In this document: positions 41,830 to 52,047 of the stretch, in pieces
Position numbering within the stretch: position 1 is the stretch's first letter
Layout: the number at the start of each line of letters is the position of its first letter
NCBI RefSeq assembly: GCF_025143365.1
Contig: NZ_JALXPE010000013.1
Coordinates: 6,959-70,958, forward strand
Source of the DNA: Microbacterium sp. p3-SID336
GTDB lineage: Bacteria > Actinomycetota > Actinomycetes > Actinomycetales > Microbacteriaceae
DNA: 64,000 nucleotides
Direction of reading: 5' to 3'
The notes under the pieces: model-generated
What the model saw: the letters and a program-made list of their open reading frames with translations, nothing else
Told to the model about the DNA's origin: nothing
The model's database searches: none
Position numbers and translations under genes: made by a program

Positions 41830-42870
41830 GTGTCAGAGTCTCCGGAAATCACCCCCGACGCGGTCGAAGCCGCCGTCGCCGACGCCCTCGCGGCGATCGA
41901 CGCGGCCGCCGACACCGCCGCGCTGAAAGCCGCCCGTGCCGCGCATGTCGCCGAGGGATCGCCGCTCGCGATCCTGAACGCCTCGATGCGCCAGGTCGCC
42001 CCCGAGAACAAGGCCGCTTTCGGCAAGCTCGTCGGTCAAGGCCGTGGACGTGTGAACCAGGCGCTCGCGGCGAAGGAGGCCGAACTGGCCGCCGCGGAGG
42101 TCGCCGCCCGTCTGGAGGCCGAGCGGGTCGACATCACCGCCGTGCCGTCGCGCACCCGCGTGGGAGCGCGCCACCCCCTCGCGCTGCTGCAGGACCATGT
42201 CGAGGACATCTTCGTCGGTATGGGGTGGGAGATCGCGGAGGGCCCCGAGCTCGAGCACGAGTGGTTCAACTTCGACGCGCTCAACTTCGACGTCGACCAC
42301 CCCGCGCGCCAGGAGCAGGACACGTTCTACGTCGACCCCACCTCGCGCCACCTCGTGATGCGCACCCACACGAGCCCGGTGCAGGTGCGGTCCATGCTCG
42401 ACCGCGAGGTGCCGATCTACGTGCTGTGCCCCGGCCGCGTCTACCGCACCGACGAGTTCGACGCCACGCACCTGCCCGTGTTCACGCAGTTCGAGGGGCT
42501 GGTGGTCGACAAGGGCATCACGATGGCGCACCTCAAGGGCACGCTCGACCACTTCGCGAGGCAGCTCTTCGGCCCGGAGGCCAAGATGCGGTTCCGCACG
42601 AACTACTTCCCCTTCACCGAGCCCTCCGCCGAGCTCGACCTGTGGCACCCCACCTTCAAGGGCGGTGCCCGCTGGATCGAGTGGGGCGGTTGCGGCATGG
42701 TCAACCCGAACGTGCTGCGTGCGGCCGGGATCGACCCCGAGGTGTACAGCGGCTTCGCGTTCGGCATGGGCATCGAGCGCGGGCTCATGTTCCGCAGCGA
42801 CGTGCAGGACATGCGGGACATGGCGGAGGGCGATGTCCGTTTCAGCGAGCAGTACGGGATGGTGGTGTGA
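41830..42870 (+). CDS. pheS: Phenylalanyl-tRNA synthetase alpha chain
   Basis: A 346-residue class II synthetase subunit. The N-terminal coiled coil (about 1-100) binds tRNA. Catalytic motifs: HPLALLQDHVEDIFVGMGWEIAEGPELEHEWFNFDALN, RTHTSPVQVRSM, CPGRVYRTDEFDATH (motif 2) and GFAFGMGIERGLMFR (motif 3). The start GTG 41830 is set by the leaderless promoter. The stop overlaps pheT by one base (TGATG). Confidence 0.97.
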   Translation: MSESPEITPDAVEAAVADALAAIDAAADTAALKAARAAHVAEGSPLAILNASMRQVAPENKAAFGKLVGQGRGRVNQALAAKEAELAAAEVAARLEAERVDITAVPSRTRVGARHPLALLQDHVEDIFVGMGWEIAEGPELEHEWFNFDALNFDVDHPARQEQDTFYVDPTSRHLVMRTHTSPVQVRSMLDREVPIYVLCPGRVYRTDEFDATHLPVFTQFEGLVVDKGITMAHLKGTLDHFARQLFGPEAKMRFRTNYFPFTEPSAELDLWHPTFKGGARWIEWGGCGMVNPNVLRAAGIDPEVYSGFAFGMGIERGLMFRSDVQDMRDMAEGDVRFSEQYGMVV

Positions 42871-45374
42871 TGCGCGTCCCGCTTTCGTGGCTGCGTGAGT
42901 ACGTCGATCTGGCAGCGGATGCCACGCCGGAGGACGTCCTCGCGGCGCTGGTGACCGTCGGGTTCGAGGAGGAGGACGTCCACCGCTTCGACATCACGGG
43001 CCCCGTGGTCGTCGGACAGGTCGTCTCGCTGGAGCCGGAGCCCCAGTCGAACGGCAAGACCATCAACTGGTGCCAGGTGGACGTGGGCGAGGAGCACGGC
43101 GGCGTGCGCGGGATCGTCTGCGGCGCGCACAACTTCGTCGCGGGGGACAAGGTCGTGGTGACCCTGCCCGGCGCGGTGCTGCCGGGCCCGTTCCCGATCG
43201 CTGCCCGCAAGACCTACGGCCACGTCTCGGACGGCATGATCGCCTCCGCGCGCGAACTCGGTCTGGGCGACGAGCACGACGGCATCATCGTGCTGTCCGA
43301 CCTCGGCATCGACGCACCGGTCGGCACGGATGCCATCGCGCTGCTCGGGCTCGACGACGTCGCGGTCGAGATCAACGTGACGCCCGACCGTGGCTATGCG
43401 TTCTCGGTGCGCGGGGTCGCCCGCGAGTACGCGCACGCCACCGGTGCGGAGTTCCGCGACCCGGCCGAGCGCGATTTCGCCGAACTGCAGCCGGGCTCCG
43501 GGCGCACGGCGGTCGTCGACGACCAGGCGCCGGTGCGCGGCAACGTCGGCGCCAGCGAGTTCGTCACCCGCGTCGTGCGGGGCGTTGACCCCTCGCGGCC
43601 CACGCCGCCGTGGATGATCGCGCGGCTGAGCCTCGCGGGCATGCGCTCGCTGGGCGTGCTGATCGACATCACCAACTACGTCATGCTCGAGCTCGGGCAG
43701 CCGCTGCACGGCTACGACCTGGACAAGCTCACCGGAGGCATCACGGTGCGCCGTGCGACCCCGGGGGAGCGGATGACCACGCTCGACGGCGTGGAGCGGG
43801 CGCTGCACGTCGAGGACCTCCTCATCACGGACGGCTCGGGTCCCATCGGCCTCGCCGGCGTGATGGGTGGCGGCACGACCGAGATGAGCGGCACCACGCG
43901 CAACGTGCTGATCGAGGCGGCGACGTTCGACCAGACGACGATCGCGCGGACGGCGCGTCGCCACAAGCTCCCGAGCGAGGCCTCCAAGCGCTTCGAGCGC
44001 GGTGTGGACCCGCTCATCCCGTTCGTCGCGGCGCGGCGTGCGGCCGACCTGATGGTCGAGCTCGCCGGCGGCACGCTCACCGAGGAGGGTGGCGCCCTCT
44101 TCGCCGAGGTCTTCATCGCGGAGATCGAGCTGCCGACCGGCTTCGTGCAGGGACTCATCGGCGTCGACTACACGGACGACGAGATCACGGGCGCCCTGAC
44201 CACGATCGGTGCCGAGGTGTCCGCCGCGGACAACGGGTGGACGGTCATCCCGCCGAGCTGGCGCCCCGACCTCACCGACAAGTGGACGCTCGCCGAGGAG
44301 GTCGCTCGCATCCACGGGCTCGACCGCATCCCCTCGGTGCTGCCGACCCCGCCCTCCGGCCGGGGGCTCACGGCCCACCAGCAGGGACGTCGCCGCGTGG
44401 CGAACGCCCTCGCGGCCGCGGGCTTCGTCGAGACCCCGGCGTTCCCGTTCACGACCGAGGCGCAGAACGATCTGCACGGCTCTGCCTCGGGTGAGCATCT
44501 GCCGAGCATCCGCCTCGCGAACCCGCTCGACGGGCAGGTGCCGTTCCTGCGGCGCTCGCTGATCCCGGGGCTGCTGCAGACCGCGCACCGCAACATCTCG
44601 CGCGGGCTCACGGATCTGGCACTGTTCGAGACCGGCGCGGTGTTCCTGCCCGAGCCGGGCGTCGAGTACGGCACGGACGACGTGCCGCCCCTGGGCGTGC
44701 GCCCCTCGGACGAGACCCTCGCTCAGCTCGATGCGTCGATCCCGCCGCAGGCGCGCCACGTCGCGGTGCTGCTGACCGGCAACGTGTCGCCGCGGCAGCC
44801 CGGGCGTGCGGCGGAGGGCTCCGGCCTCGTCGATGCCCTCGACGCGGTCCGCGTGATCGCCGCAGCTGCCGGCGTCGAGATCGACGTGATGCAGGCGCAG
44901 CGCGTCGCCCTGCACCCCGGTCGCACCGGCGTGCTGGTCGCGGGTGGGGAGGAGGTCGGCTACGTCGGCGAGCTGCATCCCGCCGTCGCGGAGGAGGCCG
45001 ACCTGCCCGGTCGTGCCACCGTGCTGGAGCTCGACCTCGACCGGCTGCTCACGCTGGCGGGCGGGCGTATCGTGGCGGCGTCCCTGTCCACGTTCCCCGC
45101 GGCGACGCAGGACGTCTCGCTCACCGTACCGGCGGACGTGCCCGCGGCCGACGTCCGTGCCGCTCTCGCGGAGGGCGCCGGGGCGCTGCTGGAGTCCGTC
45201 CGCCTCGTTGACGACTACCGCGGCGAGGGCGTGCCGGAGGGGGCGAAGTCGCTGACGTTTGCGTTGCGATTCCGCGCCGACGACCGCACGCTGACCGCCG
45301 CGGAGGCCTCTGAGGCGAAGATGGCGGGTGTCGCGGCGGCGGCCGAGCGCTTCGGCGCCGCGATCCGCGACTGA
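42870..45374 (+). CDS. pheT: Phenylalanyl-tRNA synthetase beta chain
   Basis: An 834-residue subunit: N-terminal tRNA-binding OB fold (VVVGQVVSLEPEPQSNGKTINWCQVDVG), the B3/B4 editing region (about 210-390, with SLAGMRSLGVLIDITNYVMLELGQPLHGYD), B5, a catalytic-like core, and the C-terminal anticodon-binding ferredoxin domain beginning STFPAATQDVSLTVP. ATG 42870 overlaps the pheS stop. A hairpin follows. Confidence 0.97.
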   Translation: MRVPLSWLREYVDLAADATPEDVLAALVTVGFEEEDVHRFDITGPVVVGQVVSLEPEPQSNGKTINWCQVDVGEEHGGVRGIVCGAHNFVAGDKVVVTLPGAVLPGPFPIAARKTYGHVSDGMIASARELGLGDEHDGIIVLSDLGIDAPVGTDAIALLGLDDVAVEINVTPDRGYAFSVRGVAREYAHATGAEFRDPAERDFAELQPGSGRTAVVDDQAPVRGNVGASEFVTRVVRGVDPSRPTPPWMIARLSLAGMRSLGVLIDITNYVMLELGQPLHGYDLDKLTGGITVRRATPGERMTTLDGVERALHVEDLLITDGSGPIGLAGVMGGGTTEMSGTTRNVLIEAATFDQTTIARTARRHKLPSEASKRFERGVDPLIPFVAARRAADLMVELAGGTLTEEGGALFAEVFIAEIELPTGFVQGLIGVDYTDDEITGALTTIGAEVSAADNGWTVIPPSWRPDLTDKWTLAEEVARIHGLDRIPSVLPTPPSGRGLTAHQQGRRRVANALAAAGFVETPAFPFTTEAQNDLHGSASGEHLPSIRLANPLDGQVPFLRRSLIPGLLQTAHRNISRGLTDLALFETGAVFLPEPGVEYGTDDVPPLGVRPSDETLAQLDASIPPQARHVAVLLTGNVSPRQPGRAAEGSGLVDALDAVRVIAAAAGVEIDVMQAQRVALHPGRTGVLVAGGEEVGYVGELHPAVAEEADLPGRATVLELDLDRLLTLAGGRIVAASLSTFPAATQDVSLTVPADVPAADVRAALAEGAGALLESVRLVDDYRGEGVPEGAKSLTFALRFRADDRTLTAAEASEAKMAGVAAAAERFGAAIRD

Positions 45375-45382
45375 TCGGGAGA

Positions 45383-45413
45383 GCGCGCGGCATCCGATGC
45401 GGGTGCCGCGCGC
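45383..45413 (+). terminator. pheST terminator
   Basis: A 10-bp perfect stem, GCGCGCGGCA (45383-45392) with TGCCGCGCGC (45404-45413), and an 11-base loop, nine bases after the pheT stop. Confidence 0.6.
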
Positions 45414-45502
45414 GCACTGCGGCGACCGGTGGGCCGCAGCGCGGGGCTCCGCTCTGAGCGGAGCGCCTTTCCCCGGCCCGGCGTTCCTGGTGACATGGGG
45501 TC

Positions 45503-46474
45503 ATGACGGATGTGCTGATCCTCGGGGGAACCGGATGGCTGTCGGGGCGCATCGCCGCGCATGCACTCGGCGCGGGGGCGACGGTGACCTGCCTGGCTCG
45601 CGGCGGTCGGCCGGCGCCGCCGGGAGCGAGCCTTGTGCTCGCCGACCGAGACGACGGGGCCGCCTACGACGTCGTGTCGCGCACGAACTGGGACCACGTC
45701 GTCGACGTCTCCTCACGCGCCGATCACGTGTCCGCGGCGGTGCGCGCGCTCGGAGACCATGCCGCGCGCTGGACGTACGTGTCGTCGATGTCGGTGTACC
45801 GGGACGACGAGACGGTCGGGATGGACGAGTCGGCCCCGCGCCATCCCGCCGCTCGGACGGACGAGGAGTACGACTACGCACGGCAGAAGGTCGCGGCCGA
45901 GGACGCCGTGCAGGCAGGTGTCGGCGACCGTGCACTGATCGTGCGACCCGGCCTGATCGTGGGCGACGGCGACCCCAGCGACCGCTTCGGGTACTGGGCG
46001 GCCGCGTTCCTGCGCGCACGGGAGGAGCCGGTGCTCGTGCCGCCGCTCGAGGGGCGGACGGCGCAGGTCATCGACGTCGACGATCTTGCTGCGTTCATCG
46101 TCTCGACCGGCGTGACGGGAGCCGTGAACGCGATCGGGGAACGCCACTCGCTCGCCGAGGTGCTCGAGACCGTGCGCGCGGCCGTCGGTCACAGCGGACC
46201 CGTCGTCATCGGCGAGGAGGAGCGCCTGGTCGCCGCCGGCGTGCAGTACTGGGCCGGTCCGCGGTCGCTTCCGCTGTGGCTGCCCCCGGAGATGACGGGG
46301 TTCATGGCCCGCTCCCACGCGCGCTACCTGGCGAGCGGCGGCACCCTCCGGCCGCTGGCCGACACGGTGGAGCGCGTCGTCGCCGACGAGCGTGATCGCG
46401 GAGTCGACCGCGAACGCCGCGCCGGCCTCACCAGGGTCGAGGAGCGGGAGGTGCTGTCCGCCTTCGGGACCTGA
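45503..46474 (+). CDS. NAD-dependent epimerase/reductase-like protein
   Basis: A 323-residue Rossmann-fold protein of the extended SDR type. The dinucleotide motif is LILGGTGWLSGRIA near the start. Next come DVSSRADHVSAAVRAL and WTYVSSMSVYRDD (active-site serine region), and then EEYDYARQKVAAE, a YxxxK-like pair. It resembles reductases that act on isoflavone or sugar-nucleotide-like substrates; the substrate is unknown. Start ATG 45503. Confidence 0.75.
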   Translation: MTDVLILGGTGWLSGRIAAHALGAGATVTCLARGGRPAPPGASLVLADRDDGAAYDVVSRTNWDHVVDVSSRADHVSAAVRALGDHAARWTYVSSMSVYRDDETVGMDESAPRHPAARTDEEYDYARQKVAAEDAVQAGVGDRALIVRPGLIVGDGDPSDRFGYWAAAFLRAREEPVLVPPLEGRTAQVIDVDDLAAFIVSTGVTGAVNAIGERHSLAEVLETVRAAVGHSGPVVIGEEERLVAAGVQYWAGPRSLPLWLPPEMTGFMARSHARYLASGGTLRPLADTVERVVADERDRGVDRERRAGLTRVEEREVLSAFGT

Positions 46475-46518
46475 GCGCGCCCGGACGGCGCCGCTCGCTC
46501 GCTAGACTGCGAGGCAGT

Positions 46519-46595
46519 GACACGGGGTGCCGCATCCGCGGCTGAGATCACACCCGTCGAACCTGATCTAGTTCGTACTAGCGAAGGGATGTCGC
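46519..46595 (+). ncRNA. TPP riboswitch (THI element)
   Basis: The conserved thi-box parts are all present: ACGGGGTGCC at 46522-46531, GGCTGAGATCACACCCG at 46540-46556 (the pyrimidine-binding CUGAGA), GAACCTGATCTAGTT at 46559-46573 (the ACCUGAUC core), and GCGAAGGGATGTCG at 46581-46594. A TAGACT -10 box at 46503-46508 places the transcription start about ten bases before it. The end overlaps the thiM ribosome binding site (AGGGATG), so thiamine pyrophosphate should block translation. Confidence 0.95.
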
Positions 46596-46596
46596 A

Positions 46597-47445
46597 ATGA
46601 GCGATCCTGTGCGTCCGGAATCCGTCCTCGACCTCGCCGCCTCGGCGGGAATGCTGCGGGAGGCGGTGAGAGAATCGCCCCCGTTGACGCACTGCATCAC
46701 GAACGCCGTCGTCACCGGCTTCACGGCCAACGTGCTCCTGGCGCTCGGCGCCGCACCCGCCATGGTCGACATCGTCGGCGAGGCCGAGCCGTTCGCCGCT
46801 GCTGCCTCGGGGCTCCTGATCAACCTCGGCACGCCGACCCCGGAGCAGCGGGAGGCCAGCCGGGAGGCCGTGGCCGGAGCACTCGCCACGGGGACGCCGT
46901 GGGTGCTCGATCCCGTCGCGATCGGCACCCTCCCGGTCCGGACGGCGCTCGCGCACGAGCTGACCGCGCAGCGCCCCACCGCGATCCGCGGCAACGCGTC
47001 CGAGATCCTCGCGCTGGCGGGACACGGCGGCGGTGGCCGCGGAGTGGACGCGACGGACGGTACCGACGCAGCGGCCGCGGCGGCCCGCGAGCTCGCCGAC
47101 CAGCACGGTTCCGTGGTCGCCGTCTCCGGGCCGGTCGACCTCCTCACCGACGGGAAGCGGGTGATCCGCATCGCCAACGGGCACGAGCTGCTCACGCGGG
47201 TGACGGGCGGCGGCTGCGCGCTGGGTGCCGTGATGGCGGCCTTCCTCGGGGCGGCCCGCGGCACCGGGACCGACGCGCTGACGGCGGTGGCCGCGGCGAC
47301 CCTCGTCTACACCGTCGCTTCCGAGCGGGCGGCGGAGAGCTCCCGCGGACCGGGCAGCTTCGCTGTCGGGCTGCTCGACGCCCTGTCCGCGGTGACCCCG
47401 GCGGATCTCCGCGCCCGTGCTCGCGTCGAGGAGGAGATCCGATGA
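46597..47445 (+). CDS. thiM: Hydroxyethylthiazole kinase
   Basis: A 282-residue ribokinase-like enzyme that phosphorylates 4-methyl-5-hydroxyethylthiazole salvaged from thiamine breakdown. Motifs: [28 protein letters not shown] (thiazole pocket), [14 protein letters not shown], and the catalytic [17 protein letters not shown] anion hole. ATG 46597 lies directly behind the riboswitch. Overlaps the next gene by ATGA. Confidence 0.96.
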   Translation: MSDPVRPESVLDLAASAGMLREAVRESPPLTHCITNAVVTGFTANVLLALGAAPAMVDIVGEAEPFAAAASGLLINLGTPTPEQREASREAVAGALATGTPWVLDPVAIGTLPVRTALAHELTAQRPTAIRGNASEILALAGHGGGGRGVDATDGTDAAAAAARELADQHGSVVAVSGPVDLLTDGKRVIRIANGHELLTRVTGGGCALGAVMAAFLGAARGTGTDALTAVAAATLVYTVASERAAESSRGPGSFAVGLLDALSAVTPADLRARARVEEEIR

Positions 47446-49589
47446 CCGCCGACCTGTCCCTCTACCTCGTTACCGATCCGTCGCTGTGCGGCGCGCGCGG
47501 GGTGGTCGAGACGGTGCGCGAGGCCGTCGCCGGCGGCGTCCGTATCGTGCAGCTGCGCGACAAGGAGGCGACGGACGAGGAGACCGTCGTGCAGCTGGTC
47601 GCCCTGTCCGCGGCCATCGACGGTCGCGCGCTGCTCGTCGTGAACGATCGCCTCGACGCAGCTCTCGAGGCCCGTCGTCGCGGCGCCAGGGTGGACGGCG
47701 TGCACCTGGGCCAGACGGACGCCTCGGTGCTCCGAGCGCGCGAGCACCTCGGCCCCGAGGCGCTGATCGGGCTGACGGCGAACACCTCCGCGCACCTCGC
47801 CGAGGTCGCCGCGCTGCCGCCCGGCACGGTCGACTACCTCGGCGTCGGGGTGATTCGCCCCACGCGCACGAAGCCCGACCATCCGGCGCCGCTCGGCATC
47901 GACGGCTTCGCCGCGTTCGTCGCCCGCAGCCCGCTGCCGTGCGTCGCCATCGGCGGGGTGGACCTCGACGACGCTGCGCCGTTGCGTGAGGCCGGCGCGG
48001 CCGGGATCGCGGTGGTCTCGGCGTTGTGCGCGGCGGACGACCCCCGGGCCGCCGCGGCGGCCTTCCGTCGGCGATGGCTCGGGCGGGTCGTGCCGCACGT
48101 GCTCAGCATCGCCGGCAGCGATCCGTCCGGCGGCGCGGGCATCCAGGCCGACCTCAAGGCGATCGCCGCCAACGGGGGCTACGGCATGGCAGCCCTCACG
48201 GCCCTGACCGCCCAGAACACGCGGGGCGTCCGGGCGGTGCATGTTCCTCCGGCGGAGTTCCTGCGGGCGCAGCTCGACGCCGTCGCCGACGACATCCGCA
48301 TCGACGCCGTGAAGATCGGCATGCTCGCGGATGTCGAGGTGATCCGGGCGGTCGCCGCGTGGCTCCGGGCGACGCAGCCCCCGATCGTCGTGCTCGACCC
48401 CGTCATGATCGCGACCTCGGGGGACCGGCTGCTCCTCGCCGACGCGGAGCGCGAGCTCCGGGGCCTGCTGTCCCTGGCGACCGTGGTCACCCCGAACCTC
48501 GCCGAGCTCGCGGTCCTCGTCGGTCGCGAGGTGGCGGACTGGGCGGACGCGCTCGCCGCCGCGCGGGAGCTGTCGGCGGACACGGGGACGGCGGTGCTCG
48601 TGAAGGGCGGTCACCTGCCTGGGGACGAGACCCCCGACGCCCTGATCGACACGGCAGCCGGTACGAATGCGGAGTTCCCCGGGGCACGTATCCGGACGGA
48701 GCACACCCACGGCACCGGCTGCTCGCTCTCCTCGGCTCTCGCCACACGACTGGCCGGGGGCGATGATCCCACGGACGCGGTCCGCGCCGCGCGTGCCTGG
48801 CTGCGGGAATCCCTCCGCGCGGCGGACGACCTGGACGTCGGGCGAGGGCACGGCCCGATCCATCATCTCGCGGGGCTCTGGGCGCGCGGCGGTGTCGAGA
48901 CCGGGCCGACACCGGAGCAGGTGGCCGCGGCGTGGTGGGACGAGACCGCCGCGATCCGGTCCGACATCGACACGCTGCCCTTCGTGCGTGCGCTCGCCGA
49001 CGGGACTCTCGACCGCGACGCCTTCCTCTTCTACCTCGCGCAGGATGCGCTGTATCTCCGCGAGTACGCCCGGGTGCTCGCGGAGGCGTCGCGTCTCGCT
49101 CCGACTCCCGACGAGCAGGCGTTCTGGGCCGAGGCCGCGCACGGCGCGATCCGCGGGGAGCTGGAGCTGCACGCGTCGTGGCTGACCCCCGAGACGGGAG
49201 TGAGCGGCGCGACCTTCGCCGCCGAGCCCGCCCCGGCGACGGTCGCCTACCTCGACCATCTGCGGGCCGTCGCGTTCGACGGCGACTACGCCGCGCTGGT
49301 CGCGGCTGTCCTGCCGTGCTTCTGGCTCTACACCGACCTGGGGGAGCGGCTCCATGCCGGCGCCTTCGGCGCGGCGCCCCGCGATCCCCGGCATCCTTAC
49401 GCGTCCTGGCTCGCGACCTACGCGGATCCGGCCTTCGCGGACGCCACCCGGCAGGCGGTCGCGTACGTCGCCGCCGCGGCCGCGAGGCTCGACGACACCG
49501 ACCGGGAGCGGATGCGGCGAGCCTTCCTCACGTCGAGCGCGCACGAACGCGCCTTCTTCGCCGCGCCGTGCGGGGACGCCCTCGTGTGA
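47442..49589 (+). CDS. Fused ThiE-ThiD-TenA thiamine enzyme
   Basis: A 715-residue three-domain protein. Residues 1-210 are thiamine-phosphate synthase ([53 protein letters not shown]). Residues about 218-475 are HMP/HMP-P kinase ThiD ([52 protein letters not shown]). Residues about 490-710 are TenA, with [20 protein letters not shown] and the active-site cysteine near 625 in [12 protein letters not shown]. Together with ThiM it covers salvage of both thiamine halves and their joining. Controlled by the upstream TPP riboswitch. Confidence 0.93.
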   Translation: MTADLSLYLVTDPSLCGARGVVETVREAVAGGVRIVQLRDKEATDEETVVQLVALSAAIDGRALLVVNDRLDAALEARRRGARVDGVHLGQTDASVLRAREHLGPEALIGLTANTSAHLAEVAALPPGTVDYLGVGVIRPTRTKPDHPAPLGIDGFAAFVARSPLPCVAIGGVDLDDAAPLREAGAAGIAVVSALCAADDPRAAAAAFRRRWLGRVVPHVLSIAGSDPSGGAGIQADLKAIAANGGYGMAALTALTAQNTRGVRAVHVPPAEFLRAQLDAVADDIRIDAVKIGMLADVEVIRAVAAWLRATQPPIVVLDPVMIATSGDRLLLADAERELRGLLSLATVVTPNLAELAVLVGREVADWADALAAARELSADTGTAVLVKGGHLPGDETPDALIDTAAGTNAEFPGARIRTEHTHGTGCSLSSALATRLAGGDDPTDAVRAARAWLRESLRAADDLDVGRGHGPIHHLAGLWARGGVETGPTPEQVAAAWWDETAAIRSDIDTLPFVRALADGTLDRDAFLFYLAQDALYLREYARVLAEASRLAPTPDEQAFWAEAAHGAIRGELELHASWLTPETGVSGATFAAEPAPATVAYLDHLRAVAFDGDYAALVAAVLPCFWLYTDLGERLHAGAFGAAPRDPRHPYASWLATYADPAFADATRQAVAYVAAAAARLDDTDRERMRRAFLTSSAHERAFFAAPCGDALV

Positions 49590-49623
49590 CGCCCCGGATT
49601 TGCGGTGCCGAACGCGCCCGCGC

Positions 49624-49629
49624 TATCGT
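49624..49629 (+). promoter_or_regulatory. -10 box of the putative arginine leader peptide
   Basis: TATCGT six bases before ATG 49636, predicting a leaderless transcript that starts with the leader-peptide codon. Confidence 0.4.
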
Positions 49630-49635
49630 CGCCGC

Positions 49636-49716
49636 ATGCCTTCGGTCGCCACCGCTCCTTCGACGCTCGTCCCGAGCGTCATCGCTGTGCGCCGACGTCG
49701 CGGCCGCCGATTCTAG
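49636..49716 (+). CDS. Putative arginine leader peptide (attenuator) ahead of argC
   Basis: A 26-codon frame, ATG 49636 to TAG 49714-49716. It encodes MPSVATAPST... and ends VRRRRGRRF: six of the last eight codons are arginine (CGC CGA CGT CGC GGC CGC CGA TTC). An arginine run just before a stop, behind a promoter-like box and in front of the arginine operon, is the classic form of an attenuation leader. The 112 nt between its stop and argC are GC-rich and self-complementary (GGTCC...GGACC at about 49788-49808, and CGCGGCCGCCG at 49700-49710 against GCGCGGCGG), but no unique terminator could be fixed by eye. Confidence 0.5.
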   Translation: MPSVATAPSTLVPSVIAVRRRRGRRF

Positions 49717-49816
49717 GCGACCCCGCCCTTCTGCCTGCCTACGCGCGGCGGTCGAGTGCCGGTGTCGCCGCCTCCGGCCCCGCCCCCGGTCCCGAGATCG
49801 TCGAGGACCCGACCGT

Positions 49817-49822
49817 TAAGGT
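49817..49822 (+). promoter_or_regulatory. Possible second -10 box directly ahead of argC
   Basis: TAAGGT six bases before ATG 49829. It could give a leaderless argC mRNA independent of the leader peptide. Confidence 0.35.
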
Positions 49823-49828
49823 AGAAGC

Positions 49829-50893
49829 ATGACGTATTCCGTCGCCGTCTCCGGCGCCTCCGGCTATGCGGGCGGCGAGATCCTCCGCCTCCTGGCCGCT
49901 CACCCCGACGTCGAGATCCGCACCGTCACGGCGCACTCGAACGCCGGACAGCCCCTCGTCGCCCATCAGCCGCACCTCCGCTCGCTCGCCCACCTCACGC
50001 TGCAGGACACCACGCCGGAGATCCTCGCCGGGCACGACATCGTGTTCCTCGCCCTCCCTCACGGGCAGTCGGGCCAGTACACCGACGCGCTCGGCGACAC
50101 CCCGCTCGTCATCGATGCCGGAGCCGACCACCGGCTGACGTCCTCCGCGGCCTGGGATGCGTTCTACGGCGGCGACTTCCACCAGCCGTGGACCTACGGC
50201 GTGCCCGAGCTCCTCGTCGGCGGCGCGAAGCAGCGCGAGCACCTGCGCGGGGCCACCCGGATCGCCGCACCGGGGTGCAACGCCTCCACCGTCAGCCTGA
50301 GCCTCGCGCCCGGTGTCGCGGCCGGCGTGATCGACCCGAGCGACATCGTGTCCGTGCTCGCGGTGGGTCCGTCCGGCGCGGGGAAGAGCCTCAAGACGAA
50401 TCTGCTCGCCTCCGAGATCCTCGGCTCTGCGAACCCCTACGCCGTGGGCGGCACGCACCGGCACATCCCGGAGATCCGTCAGGCCCTCGCGGCCGCCCGC
50501 ACGGCCGGCGCCGACCCCGACGGCGCCGACATCCGCATCTCGTTCACTCCGGTCCTCGTGCCGATGTCGCGCGGCATCCTCGCCACCTCCACGGCGCCGA
50601 TCGTCGAGGGCGTGAGCGATGCCGACATCCGCCGGGCGTGGGAGAGCGCCTACGGCGAGGAGACCTTCGTCCAGCTGCTCCCGGCAGGGGACTTCCCCCG
50701 CACCGCGGACGTGCTCGGGGCGAACACGGCCCTCGTCGGCCTGGCGATCGACCGTGCCGCGAACCGCGTGACCGTGGTCACCGCCGTGGACAACCTCGTC
50801 AAGGGCACCGCCGGAGCTGCCGTCCAATCCATGAACATCGCGCTGGGGCTTCCCGAGACCCGCGCCCTCTCAGTGAACGGAGTCGCCCCGTGA
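49829..50893 (+). CDS. argC: N-acetyl-gamma-glutamyl-phosphate reductase
   Basis: A 354-residue NADPH enzyme, third step of arginine synthesis. [26 protein letters not shown] is the dinucleotide site; the catalytic cysteine is in [27 protein letters not shown] and [10 protein letters not shown] follow. First gene of argCJBDFH, with GTGA overlap into argJ. Confidence 0.96.
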   Translation: MTYSVAVSGASGYAGGEILRLLAAHPDVEIRTVTAHSNAGQPLVAHQPHLRSLAHLTLQDTTPEILAGHDIVFLALPHGQSGQYTDALGDTPLVIDAGADHRLTSSAAWDAFYGGDFHQPWTYGVPELLVGGAKQREHLRGATRIAAPGCNASTVSLSLAPGVAAGVIDPSDIVSVLAVGPSGAGKSLKTNLLASEILGSANPYAVGGTHRHIPEIRQALAAARTAGADPDGADIRISFTPVLVPMSRGILATSTAPIVEGVSDADIRRAWESAYGEETFVQLLPAGDFPRTADVLGANTALVGLAIDRAANRVTVVTAVDNLVKGTAGAAVQSMNIALGLPETRALSVNGVAP

Positions 50894-52047
50894 GCGTCAC
50901 CGCACCCGCAGGATTCGAGGCCGCAGGCGTCGCCGTCGGTCTCAAGTCGACCGGAAAGCCGGACGTGGCCGTCGTCGTCAACCGTGGCCCGCGCAAGGTG
51001 GGCGCCGCGGTGTTCACGAGCAACCGCGCCAAGGCCAACCCGATCATCTGGTCGCAGCAGGCCGTGGCCGATCGCGTGGTGGAGGCCGTCGTGCTGAACT
51101 CGGGCGGCGCCAACTGCTTCACCGGCAGCTTCGGGTTCCAGACCACGCACCAGACCGCGGAGAAGGCGGCCGAGCTGCTCGGCATCAGCGCCGGCGATGT
51201 GCTCGTGTGCTCGACCGGCCTCATCGGCACCGGCGACGAGGAGTTCCGCGCCAAGGTGCTGGCAGGAACCGCTCAGGCCATCGCCGCGCTCAGCGCCGAC
51301 GGGGGAGTGGACGCAGCGCACGCCATCATGACCACGGACACCGTCGCGAAGACGGCCGTGGTGACCGGCGACGGCTGGAGCATCGGCGGCATGGCGAAGG
51401 GGGCGGGGATGCTCGCGCCGGGACTCGCCACGATGCTCGTGGTGCTCACGACCGATGCGATGCTCGAGCCGCTGCAGGCCGATGAGGCGCTCCGCCGCGC
51501 GACGGGACGGACGTTCGACCGTCTGGACTCCGACGGCTGCATGTCGACCAACGACCAGGTCACGCTGCTCGCCAACGGCGCCTCGGAGGTCGCGCCGGAC
51601 CTCGACGACTTCGCAGAGGCGCTCACCGCGCTGTGCCAGGAGCTCGCGGTCAAGCTGCAGGGCGATGCGGAGGGCGCGAGCCACGACATCACGATCGAGG
51701 TGCAGCACGCGGCCTCCGAGCAGGACGCAGTGGAGGTCGGCCGCTCGGTCGCCCGCAACAACCTGTTCAAGGCCGCGATCTTCGGCAACGACCCGAACTG
51801 GGGGCGGGTGCTCGCGGCGATCGGCACCACTGCCGCGCAGTTCGACCCCTACGACGTGGACGTGTGGATGAACGGCGTGCGGGTGTGCACCGCGGGCGGC
51901 CCCGACCGTCCGCGCGAGGAGGTCGACCTGACCCCCCGCGCCACCCACCTCCTGATCGACCTGAAGGTCGGCGACGCCACCGCGACGGTGCTCACGAACG
52001 ACCTCACCCACGACTACGTGCACGAGAACAGCGCTTACGCCTCATGA
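50890..52047 (+). CDS. argJ: Bifunctional ornithine acetyltransferase / N-acetylglutamate synthase
   Basis: A 385-residue self-cleaving Ntn-type enzyme that recycles the acetyl group. The cleavage motif [14 protein letters not shown] places the new N-terminal nucleophile at Thr181. Other family motifs: [44 protein letters not shown] 50890 overlaps argC. Its presence means argA is not strictly required. Confidence 0.96.
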   Translation: MSVTAPAGFEAAGVAVGLKSTGKPDVAVVVNRGPRKVGAAVFTSNRAKANPIIWSQQAVADRVVEAVVLNSGGANCFTGSFGFQTTHQTAEKAAELLGISAGDVLVCSTGLIGTGDEEFRAKVLAGTAQAIAALSADGGVDAAHAIMTTDTVAKTAVVTGDGWSIGGMAKGAGMLAPGLATMLVVLTTDAMLEPLQADEALRRATGRTFDRLDSDGCMSTNDQVTLLANGASEVAPDLDDFAEALTALCQELAVKLQGDAEGASHDITIEVQHAASEQDAVEVGRSVARNNLFKAAIFGNDPNWGRVLAAIGTTAAQFDPYDVDVWMNGVRVCTAGGPDRPREEVDLTPRATHLLIDLKVGDATATVLTNDLTHDYVHENSAYAS

